A DNA stretch of 18,305 bases from Promethearchaeota archaeon. GTDB lineage: Archaea > Asgardarchaeota > Lokiarchaeia > Sigynarchaeales > SOKP01. Below the pieces are notes generated by a model, which was given only the letters and a program-made list of their open reading frames with translations, was not told where the DNA came from and ran no database searches. The position numbers were made by a program, and so were the translations under genes. Positions 1-6,397 of the stretch are shown piece by piece. Positions within the stretch are counted from its first letter, which is position 1; each line of letters opens with the position of its first letter. The stretch is taken from assembly GCA_014729315.1 (NCBI GenBank), contig WJKD01000254.1, positions 1 to 18,305 on the forward strand. Reading direction: 5' to 3'.

Positions 1-87
1 GTCAAGCAACCCTAAATGAGCGTTCAATAGGGATTGGTGACAGCCCCAACAATCTGAATTTTGCATAAAAGCTACTTTAACTGCCAT
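1..87 (-). CDS. [NiFe]-hydrogenase small subunit, N-terminal 29 codons (partial)
   Basis: Reading leftward from the ATG at 87, the frame is open to the window edge and gives a 29-residue N-terminus containing CWGCHQSLLNAH. The CxxC pair (C13, C16) followed by HQSLLNAHLGLL is the proximal-cluster start of [NiFe]-hydrogenase small subunits related to the NADH:ubiquinone oxidoreductase 20 kDa family, most like cytosolic group 3 (Mvh-type) enzymes. There is no Tat signal, as expected for a cytoplasmic enzyme. AAAGGAGAT (91-99) lies a few bases before the ATG and is a strong Shine-Dalgarno site, so the start is firm. Three maturation genes (hypD, hypE, hypF) lie within 13 kb, which fits. The subgroup (MvhG-like or another group 3 enzyme) cannot be settled from 29 residues. 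Confidence 0.85.
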   Translation of the reverse strand, partial: MAVKVAFMQNSDCWGCHQSLLNAHLGLLD

Positions 88-205
88 TTTATCTCCTTTA
101 TTTAGTTTTTATTATTTGATATTATTATTGCCTAATTTCTTTTCGAAATAGGTAATTAATATTTATTAACGAATTTATTAATAATTTCTTCTTAAACTGA
201 AAATG

Positions 206-218
206 GGTGTTTCTTAAT
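206..218 (-). promoter_or_regulatory. Candidate hydrogenase/hyp regulatory motif, copy 1
   Basis: On the minus strand this reads ATTAAGAAACACC. It matches 12 of 13 bases of the copy between the hypF and hypE-side genes (10229-10241, ATTAGGAAACACC) and resembles ATTAGGTAAACA in the hypD/kinase region. A related plus-strand ATTAGGTAAC is at 271-280. Function as an operator is inference from position and recurrence. Confidence 0.4.
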
Positions 219-220
219 AA

Positions 221-354
221 TGAATAATAATTCAAAATAGAACACAAATATAGAATCTTAAAACAGAAAAATTAGGTAACTGAATATTTATTCAAAATCA
301 AATACGAAATGTGAATATTAAAGCGAGCGTAAGATGTTAATGAATAATTATTCA
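221..354. repeat. Three 14-base dyads TGAATAnnnATTCA at exact 60-base period
   Basis: TGAATAATAATTCA (221-234), TGAATATTTATTCA (281-294) and TGAATAATTATTCA (341-354); the last is a perfect palindrome. Starts are exactly 60 bases apart. The 46 bases after the first two dyads also align at roughly half or more of their positions, so this may be a diverged 60-base tandem repeat whose dyads are best preserved. They lie 134-267 bases upstream of the hydrogenase start, so a multi-site operator or architectural-protein binding array is plausible. A weaker relative, TTAATATTTATTAA, is at 156-169. Confidence 0.65.
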
Positions 355-594
355 CTTTTCCAGAATCTAACCCAATTTATGATATCTTTAATCATACATA
401 GTTTAATAGGTAAAATTGAACAGAAAAGAGCTGTATATTTTGGATCTGAATAAAAAACTAAAAAGAAATTAATGAAATTGAAAAACTCTAACGAAAAAGT
501 GAAAGGGAAAGGGTCAATTTAGGAAATTAAGTTGAAACATTTATTAATATAGCCTTTCTTGATTAGTTCGTACTATCATCTTGTAGGGCCACAC

Positions 595-804
595 TTATTT
601 TTGAGTTAATTCGATCTGAGCCGAAAAGCCAGGAATTATCCCTTCATAATCAACGATGGCTTTTTCTTTTAGCTTTTTAAGAATTAAGCGAACACCCTCG
701 AATTCTTCAGCGCACAAATCTTGCAATTTTCGATAGTTTAAATTCCCATCGTTTTCTTTCAATTTTTCAATGATAAATTGTTCTTCCTTTGATAACTCTT
801 CCAT
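595..804 (-). CDS. Small winged-helix-like protein
   Basis: A 69-residue protein, acidic at the N-terminus (MEELSKEEQ), with no membrane segment. The pattern helix (residues 5-16), short helix (NYRKLQDLC, 23-31), recognition-like helix (FEGVRLILKKLKEKA, 35-49) and a terminal beta pair (IVDYEG, then FSAQIELTQK) fits a minimal winged helix-turn-helix DNA-binding domain. Stop is TAA. No Shine-Dalgarno is visible, but an A/T-rich stretch about 25 bases upstream suggests a leaderless or short-leader transcript. It lies beside the repeat-bearing region upstream of the hydrogenase gene, so a local regulatory role is possible but unproven. The family was not recognised by name. Confidence 0.65.
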   Translation of the reverse strand: MEELSKEEQFIIEKLKENDGNLNYRKLQDLCAEEFEGVRLILKKLKEKAIVDYEGIIPGFSAQIELTQK

Positions 805-1090
805 AATATTTTATACAAGCACTTTAATTTAAACTAATGGTTGATTGTTGTTAGGGTATAATGAGCAATTTCATAGTAAAACATTGAGTATCTTGAAATG
901 GTCTAATTTAATGAATCTTAATAAAAGGGTCATATTTTGTGGAAAAAAGTCACGACGATTTTTGTCATCGTATGGACAATTCCAAAAATTAATTATATAT
1001 TATTGGACACATTACTTTATTTTGAATATATATTCTTTATTTCCATAACAAAATCAAATATTCAACAGTAAAAGGACTACAAAAAGAGGA

Positions 1091-1216
1091 ATGAAAGAAA
1101 TCATGATAAACGAAATGTTAGATTGGACTATTAGTTTAGGAATCTGGGTAGGCATTATGACTGTAATCGCTGCCATTATTTTTACTTTATGGAAAAAGAA
1201 TCGAGGTGGGATTTAA
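1091..1216 (+). CDS. Small symporter accessory membrane protein (41 aa)
   Basis: Encodes a 41-residue peptide beginning MKEIMINEMLDW, with one hydrophobic segment (about residues 14-34, SLGIWVGIMTVIAAIIFTLWK) and a basic tail KKNRGG. A peptide of this size and shape is commonly encoded directly before sodium:solute symporters and is annotated as a symporter small accessory protein. Its TAA stop (1214-1216) is 2 bases before the symporter ATG at 1219, and its last codons contain the ribosome site of that gene, so the two are probably translationally coupled. GAGGA directly before the ATG at 1091 is very close to it; the in-frame ATG at 1103 has better spacing and could be the true start, giving 37 residues. 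Confidence 0.7.
   Translation: MKEIMINEMLDWTISLGIWVGIMTVIAAIIFTLWKKNRGGI
1203..1209 (+). promoter_or_regulatory. Shine-Dalgarno site that fixes the symporter start at 1219
   Basis: GAGGTGG ends 9 bases before the ATG at 1219 and pairs well with the archaeal 16S 3' end. No comparable site precedes the TTG at 1321. This argues that translation begins at 1219, upstream of the in-frame UAG. Confidence 0.75.
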
Positions 1217-1218
1217 AT

Positions 1219-2847
1219 ATGGCTGATCTTGGAGTGCAAATCTTATAGTGGGCAATTTTTATATCTTATCTCACCTTCCTTGCTATTGCAGGCTATTTTG
1301 CTAAGAAAAAGACAAAGAACTTGGGCGATTTCATGGTGGCGGGAAGAAAGATTGGACCAATTCTGTTAGGCTTATCATTCGGAGTAACTTATTTCAGCGC
1401 AGTAATAATCGTTGGAGGAGGACAATATTCGTGGCTCTGGGGGCTGAGTGCAATATGGATAGCATCATTAAATGTTCTTGTGGGTGTCTTTTTGATATTC
1501 ATTCTATTTGGAGGGAGGACAAAATCGTTAGGTCAACATTTTGATTCTCTCACGGTGCCTCAATTTTTAAGCGAACGATATCAAGAACCAAAAATTCAAA
1601 CTTTTACTTCTATTGTTATTTTATTTTTCGAAACCATTTATCTTGTTTCGATATACATGGGACTAAGCCTCTTAATCTCAATAATTATGCCTCAAAACCC
1701 TCTCGCATATCCCTTTGCAGTAATAATCTGTGGAGCTATAACTGTCGTCTATTTAAATATCGGAGGTGCTCATGGTGCAATTTGGACAGATGCTGCAGAA
1801 AGTATAATAATGCTGATAGGCGTATTCTGCATTTTCATTTTTGGAATTATCGCAATTGGAGGATTTGACGCCTTTTTAGTCACTTTGGGAGAGATTGAAA
1901 CAAAAGAAAGAATGGGCAGCGGAGCTTTAACTACATTTCCTGGGGCGGGAGGCTTTGGAGTGATTGGCTTTATCCTTGTTACTTCTTTCGGAGTATGGGG
2001 GATGCCTCAAATGATAACACGGTTTTATACTGCAGAGAAACAGCGTTCTATTCGCTGGGGACTCGTCATCTCGTGTTGTTGGGCGTTTTTTATCGCATTT
2101 TTAGCGTATTTTAATGGAGTTATTGCAAAAGCTTATTTTTGGCAAAACGATAAAACTACATATAACACGATTGAAGCAGGTGCGGGAGAAGCAGCAATAC
2201 CATATCTGATGGTGGCAGTTTTGCCTACAGTACTCGTCGGGTTATTTTTAGCCGCTGTGACTGCAGCTTCGTTAACAACGGGAGAAAAGGTCATCATGAT
2301 TGCTGCGAGTGGTTTTTCTATAGATGTATATCAACATAAAACGGGTTGCTCAGATGACAAAGCTCTTTATATCACAAAAATTACCACTACGATGGTAGTA
2401 ATCGTTGCTGTTTTCCTTGCTTTATTAAAACCAGGAGCTGTGTTAGCACTCTGTATGTTTGCGTGGGCAGCGATAGCATCGACGATTCTAATTCCATATG
2501 TATTTGGCTTGTTCTGGAAAAAGGGAACCTCTAAAGCAGTTATCGGAAGTGGTGCATCCGCTTTAATTTCAGCAGTATTATGGTTCCTTCTTTTTAGAGG
2601 ATCAGCCGCCTGGGCAGCGGTTGGTTTAACATATCCAAGTATACTTGCTGCGATTGCAAAGTTCCCCGTTTTAGTCACGCCTTGGATGGTGGTAATAATT
2701 GGATCTATTCATGAATTCATAGTATCGCAACTTATCGCATTGATTATGTTTCCGGTTGTGAGTATTTTAACAAAGAACTCAAAGCCTTCTGATGAGTTTT
2801 TAAACAAAATTTTTAGGATCATGAAAGCCTCTTCTCACGAGGAATAA
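1219..2847 (+). CDS. Sodium:solute symporter (SSS family), with in-frame UAG at codon 10
   Basis: A 542-codon frame encoding a PutP/PanF-type sodium:solute symporter that would import a small organic solute across the cell membrane using the sodium gradient; the substrate cannot be told. Hydrophobic segments span the whole length. SSS hallmarks include FMVAGRKIGP after TM1, GGAHGAIWTDAAESIIMLIG in the middle, GMPQMITRFYTAE, and AAVTAASLTTGEKVIMIAAS with the Ser/Thr residues expected near the second sodium site. Codon 10 (1246-1248) is TAG. Downstream of it TM1 (WAIFISYLTFLAIAGYF) is intact and in frame. A conventional call would start at the TTG at 1321 and lose TM1, which is unlikely for a working transporter. 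The gene follows the small membrane peptide by 2 bases and ends TAA before an oligo-T tract. Confidence 0.85.
1246..1248 (+). other. In-frame UAG within the symporter reading frame
   Basis: The TAG lies between codons for Leu9 and Trp11 counted from the ATG at 1219. Reading frame and family similarity continue on both sides. Possible explanations are decoding as an amino acid (for example pyrrolysine), a recent nonsense mutation, or a sequencing or assembly error. Elsewhere in the window 11 of 15 stop codons are TAA, 3 TGA and only nadK ends in TAG, so TAG is rare as a stop here. Confidence 0.9.
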
Positions 2848-2861
2848 ACTCTAAAAAAATT

Positions 2862-2880
2862 TCATTTTTATTTTTTTTTA
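2862..2880 (+). terminator. Oligo-T terminator after the symporter
   Basis: A T-rich run with a stretch of nine T (2871-2879), beginning 14 bases after the TAA at 2847. Such T tracts are enough for archaeal RNA polymerase termination. There is no clear hairpin before it. Confidence 0.6.
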
Positions 2881-3099
2881 TTTACTCATTTATCACCTCA
2901 CCTTCGAATTCATTAGCATGCTCTCGTGGTGAATGTACCGATAAATAAAAAAAGTATGGTGGAAAGTTAACTAAAGTTAAAGTAGATTTTTTTATTTTTG
3001 TTTACCTTTTTTTTAAAAGTAATATTTCAAATCCTCTCTAGCTATGATTATATCTTCGGGATATTTTATTTCAGTATTAAAAATATATATGGATAAAAA

Positions 3100-3588
3100 T
3101 TATACAAATTTTGGAGGTAAATCTAATTTTTCAAACCCTAGGTATGATTTAATTTGTTTAATTGTTTGACTTTCTTTCAAAACAAGCATTTTGGAAGTTC
3201 CATGAGCTAATAACCTTCCATTTTCCATACTAATACAACCTTCAGCGAGGCAAATCTTCCTACCAGTTTTAATGATTTCGCCCTTAGCAGATAAATTTCC
3301 GTTATTTGCGGGTGCTAAGTTGTTTATGTTTAAATCTATAGTGACCCATCCGATATTGCTCTTCATACTGCAATAGACTGCCCAATACGTTATTGTATCA
3401 ATAATTGAAGAATAAACGCCTCCATGTATGTTCCCAAAAGGATTTAGATGCTTTTCTTGAAGATTTACATCCATTAAGCAATATCCTACCCCAATTTCTT
3501 TTACTTTCATCCCAAGGAGTTTGAAATAAGGTGAGTTATTAATGAGTTCTAATACTATGGTGAGATGGTCTTTGTTTAATTTACTCAT
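3100..3588 (-). CDS. PaaI-like hotdog-fold thioesterase
   Basis: A 162-residue soluble protein of the hotdog superfamily, PaaI-type acyl-CoA thioesterases, which hydrolyse thioesters such as (phenyl)acyl-CoA. The family signature is NPFGNIHGGVYSSIIDT (residues 49-65): the Asn/Gly loop, HGG (55-57) at the start of the central helix, and an acidic residue (D64) at the position of the catalytic carboxylate. WVTIDLNINNLAPANNG and the following AKGEIIKTGRKICLAEGCI strand pair are also typical. Length is usual or slightly long because of a C-terminal extension (about 140-162). Its start is 60 bases after the Fe-S gene stop on the same strand, so the two may share a transcript. The physiological substrate is unknown. 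Confidence 0.85.
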   Translation of the reverse strand: MSKLNKDHLTIVLELINNSPYFKLLGMKVKEIGVGYCLMDVNLQEKHLNPFGNIHGGVYSSIIDTITYWAVYCSMKSNIGWVTIDLNINNLAPANNGNLSAKGEIIKTGRKICLAEGCISMENGRLLAHGTSKMLVLKESQTIKQIKSYLGFEKLDLPPKFV

Positions 3589-3648
3589 AATTCAACGGAA
3601 TTTGTTTGTTTTATTATATGGATTCGACAAATTAAATTAATTTAATAA

Positions 3649-4749
3649 TTATCGATTTTTTCTTGATAATTTTGCTTTCTTATTGAGTATGGTCATATAA
3701 GTTTCAACGGTGTTCCTTGGAGGAACGATCTCATCATTTTTCTTGATGAGCGATATAGCATTTTCAAGACAAGTTGAAACACATAATCCACATCCAATAC
3801 ATCTTTCAGTATCAATTCTACTTTTTTCCCCTTCAAATAATATCGCATTCATATTACAGCGTTCTATACAAGTTCCACATCCTATGCATTTATCATAATC
3901 AGTTTCTGCGTAAAAGTTCGTCGCAAATAATTTACTAGGATTATCAAATCTTCTCTGTGAAGACAATACCTCGCAACAACATCCACAACAACTACAAATA
4001 ACCAAAGGTTTCTGAGAATTTGAAGGTTGTAGTACTAGGCCATCTTTTTCACCTACTTCGAGAATTTCTAATGCCTCTTCTTTAGTTATATTCCTCGCTA
4101 ACCCATTTTCTACACGCATTTTAGCGAAGGATCCAATTGCTATGCAATTTTCCCTTAAATTTGTTTTTTTACAAGGTTCTCCAATTAAATCTTTTCCTAT
4201 TCTACAAATACATTCTTGAACTGCTATGAAATCAGATTTATTTAAAACCTTACGGACTTGATCGTACATAGCAACTGAAGATTCGTCTTCTACAGCTTTT
4301 TCAATAGGAATTGTGCGCATCTGCGGGATACCCGTCTTATTATACCCATTTTCAAAATAAGATTCGTAAAAATACTTAAAGGAATTTTTGGCAAATTTTG
4401 GAGTAAGACTTCCTAATTGCATTTCCCAGATTCCAATCAAGAATGGAACATTATAATAGCTCACATCGTCATTATTTTGAAGTTTCATGATAAGACCCTT
4501 TTTAACCATTGAATCCAGTTTTTCCCTAAGAGTATTAAGAGAAATTCCTGTACTTTTCAGTTTGCGATGAATTTTTTGTAACTTATTTGGCATGAAATTC
4601 AATTTAATCCCAATATTTGCTTCTTCGGGAGTAAATAAAGATTTAAGTAATTTCATTTCTACTCCTGATTCAGATTTGGGAAATCCCACAGGCATTTTGT
4701 CTAAATGTTTTTGCAGATCTTCATAGATATCTTTACTTTCTTCTCTCAT
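3649..4749 (-). CDS. Cysteine-rich 2x[4Fe-4S] ferredoxin-type protein with N-terminal helical/wHTH-like region
   Basis: A 366-residue cytoplasmic protein. Residues 35-110 form a helical region with a winged-helix-like stretch (TLREKLDSMVKKGLIMKL). The middle has ten cysteines: CIC (180, 182), C193, C202, and the cluster CSCCGCCC (252-259). The C-terminus has two classical [4Fe-4S] motifs, CIGCGTCIERC (C288, 291, 294, 298) and CIGCGLCVSTC (C317, 320, 323, 327). Proteins of this layout occur in anaerobic bacteria and archaea as uncharacterised 4Fe-4S proteins; an electron-transfer or redox-sensing role is inference. The ATG at 4749 has no Shine-Dalgarno, but a TATA-like CTTTAAATAG is at 4791-4800. 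It may be cotranscribed with the thioesterase downstream. C-terminal domains are certain; the function is not. Confidence 0.85.
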   Translation of the reverse strand: MREESKDIYEDLQKHLDKMPVGFPKSESGVEMKLLKSLFTPEEANIGIKLNFMPNKLQKIHRKLKSTGISLNTLREKLDSMVKKGLIMKLQNNDDVSYYNVPFLIGIWEMQLGSLTPKFAKNSFKYFYESYFENGYNKTGIPQMRTIPIEKAVEDESSVAMYDQVRKVLNKSDFIAVQECICRIGKDLIGEPCKKTNLRENCIAIGSFAKMRVENGLARNITKEEALEILEVGEKDGLVLQPSNSQKPLVICSCCGCCCEVLSSQRRFDNPSKLFATNFYAETDYDKCIGCGTCIERCNMNAILFEGEKSRIDTERCIGCGLCVSTCLENAISLIKKNDEIVPPRNTVETYMTILNKKAKLSRKNR

Positions 4750-4790
4750 TTTATAATTTCTAATCTTTTTAGGATAAAATCAAGCGAGAT

Positions 4791-4800
4791 CTATTTAAAG
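4791..4800 (-). promoter_or_regulatory. TATA box for the 4Fe-4S protein gene
   Basis: On the minus strand CTTTAAATAG, centred about 46 bases upstream of the ATG at 4749, predicting a transcript start near 4768 and a leader of roughly 19 bases. The rest of the gap to hypD (4801-5025) is AT-rich and shows only an AATAGGTATAAAC element at 4935-4947. Confidence 0.45.
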
Positions 4801-5025
4801 AGTTTTCACCATAAATAAACTGAGTGAAAGTTGAATATAACGGGCAAAATAATTGATTGCTTTTAATTTCAACGAATACTAAGAAAATTTAGAATAATCC
4901 CTAATTTATTTATAAATTAAAATTAATCATATCCAATAGGTATAAACTAATCCGGGTTAGATTTGAATATTAACTAAATTTATATTATTGATTGGATTAT
5001 TCTTGAAAAATTAAAATATTCATCC

Positions 5026-6117
5026 TTATTCGTAATATTTGTAATAAATACTACAAGTTCCTTCATGAGATACCATACACGGCCCTATTGGATTTAATGG
5101 TGTACAAGATTTTCTAAACAACTTACACTCATAAGGATATAATTTGCCTGTCATAACCAGATGACAAGAGCAACCAGGTGGAATGTCTTGTGCATTTTGT
5201 ATTTTAATATCGAATTTCTTATCAGCATCAAATTTTTCGTAATTTTCTCGCAGTGCTAAACCCCCGTCTAAAATTCTTCCTATACCTCTCCAAGGCGACG
5301 AGATTTGATAAAAGACTTCATCAATAATTTTTTGGGCAACAATATTTCCTTCAGTTTTTACCACTCTGGAATATTCGTTTAATGTTTCGTGTTTATTTTT
5401 ATAAATTTGATCCAATAGCATTGTAATTCCAAGTAAAACATCGTTTGGTTCAAAGCCGGCAACTACATTTGGAACTCGATAAGCATCAGAGAATAATCTA
5501 AAGGGTTTTAAACCAATTATCGTTGAGACATGTCCTGGAGATATGAATCCGTCGATTTTTAATTGATCGATCCCCATTAATAATTCTAAAGCTGCGGGTA
5601 TTAATTTGTGAGCGCATATTACAGAAAAGTTTTCGGGAGGGCGTGACTTCAGTTCGTAACCAACTAATGGAACTGTAGTTTCAAATCCAATTGCAAAAAA
5701 GACTACTTCTTTATTCTTATTCGCTTTAGCAATTTTTATCGCATCGTTAGGTCCATAAACAATTCTAACATCGGCTCCTTCAGCTTTTATTTCCGCTAAA
5801 GAAATATTTGTTGCTGGAACACGTATCATATCACCAAAAGTAGTTAAAATAACGTTTTCTCTTTTTCCTAATTCAATTGCTTTATCGATATCTGCTGCGG
5901 GACAGATACATACCGGACAGCCTGGACCTGAAATAATCTCTAAATTATCTGGTAAAAGTGTTCTTAAGCCATATTTTGAAATTGTATGCTCGTGAGTTCC
6001 GCATACATGCATCAACTTTACCCTTCTTTCTAATTTATTCATTAAATAGTCAATAGAATTAATAAGTTGTTGCGTAAATTCCTTACTTTTCATAAGTGCT
6101 GTTCCTGGTATCTCCAT
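5026..6117 (-). CDS. hypD: Hydrogenase maturation protein HypD
   Basis: HypD, with HypC, forms the scaffold on which the Fe(CN)2CO group of [NiFe]-hydrogenases is assembled; it is a cytoplasmic [4Fe-4S] protein. Signature motifs are all present: HVCGTHEHT (C39), GPGCPVC (C67, C70), GFETT, SPGHVS, and a C-terminal cluster-binding region with PPGCSCHL, YECKLFRKSC, GPCMVS and GTC. Length 363 is usual. The start at 6117 gives eight residues (MEIPGTAL) before a second ATG at 6093; either could be used. The gene has its own upstream region shared divergently with the PAS kinase, which holds the inverted ATTAGGTAAACA pair. It stands apart from hypE and hypF, with no hypC beside it. Confidence 0.97.
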   Translation of the reverse strand: MEIPGTALMKSKEFTQQLINSIDYLMNKLERRVKLMHVCGTHEHTISKYGLRTLLPDNLEIISGPGCPVCICPAADIDKAIELGKRENVILTTFGDMIRVPATNISLAEIKAEGADVRIVYGPNDAIKIAKANKNKEVVFFAIGFETTVPLVGYELKSRPPENFSVICAHKLIPAALELLMGIDQLKIDGFISPGHVSTIIGLKPFRLFSDAYRVPNVVAGFEPNDVLLGITMLLDQIYKNKHETLNEYSRVVKTEGNIVAQKIIDEVFYQISSPWRGIGRILDGGLALRENYEKFDADKKFDIKIQNAQDIPPGCSCHLVMTGKLYPYECKLFRKSCTPLNPIGPCMVSHEGTCSIYYKYYE

Positions 6118-6173
6118 GATATTGAAAAAAACTTGTTAATAATTAGACAGTTTTAGTTAAAATAAAATTACTA

Positions 6174-6185
6174 ATTAGGTAAACA
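6174..6185 (+). promoter_or_regulatory. Candidate hyp regulatory motif, hypD-proximal half
   Basis: ATTAGGTAAACA, 57 bases upstream of the hypD start. It is repeated exactly, inverted, at 6352-6363 in the same divergent intergenic region. Confidence 0.45.
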
Positions 6186-6351
6186 GCAATATGCATAAAT
6201 AATTTGTTATGATATCCTAAAAACACTAAAATTTGAAAGTGAGTTTATTTGAAAAATATGTAAAAAAAATATAAACTTAAATGGAATAAAATTGCATATC
6301 CAAAATATTATATTTTTATGATTTATGTAAATGATATAATTTCGTATGAAG

Positions 6352-6363
6352 TGTTTACCTAAT
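6352..6363 (-). promoter_or_regulatory. Candidate hyp regulatory motif, kinase-proximal half
   Basis: Plus strand TGTTTACCTAAT, the exact inverted copy of 6174-6185. It lies 34 bases before the kinase ATG and directly downstream of a TATA-like GATATAAT (6333-6340), so a bound protein here could block or modulate kinase transcription. The inverted arrangement would let one regulator act on both divergent genes. Confidence 0.45.
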
Positions 6364-6397
6364 CTTCTGTTAATCTTTGAAGTAGGAGCAATAAAGA

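Larger units (their letters stand above)
88..594. other. Non-coding upstream region of the hydrogenase small-subunit gene
   Basis: About 500 bases without a convincing gene, between the hydrogenase start (87) and the 3' end of the small winged-helix gene (595). It is very AT-rich. It holds the hydrogenase ribosome site, A/T-rich sequence around 100-125 that could serve as the TATA element, three TGAAT...ATTCA dyads at 221, 281 and 341, copies of a motif shared with the hyp gene upstream regions (206-218, 271-280), and two AATAGGTA words at 147 and 405. I see nothing recognisable in 420-594. Confidence 0.6.

Noticed and set aside
131..152. Hairpin CCTAATTTC / GAAATAGG
   Set aside because: The pairing needs a bulge and lies in very AT-rich DNA; not distinguishable from chance.
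221..354. CRISPR array
   Set aside because: The 60-base period has only three units, the conserved part is 14 bases, the spacers are themselves related, and no cas gene is nearby.
845..1048. Plus-strand open frame of 67 codons
   Set aside because: No ribosome site, composition rich in F, Y, I and L as expected from AT-rich non-coding DNA, and no recognisable motif. I treat 805-1090 as non-coding.
2367..2678. Minus-strand open frame opposite the symporter
   Set aside because: It is a shadow of the strongly supported symporter coding strand. The same applies to antisense or off-frame stretches within the Fe-S gene (3710-3898), kinase (7000-7194), hypF (11112-11360), methyltransferase (13154-13369) and NAD kinase (13908-14141).
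2880..3000. Possible structured RNA between the symporter and thioesterase (TCACC ... GGTGA)
   Set aside because: Only a 5-base pairing across a long loop; too weak to call.
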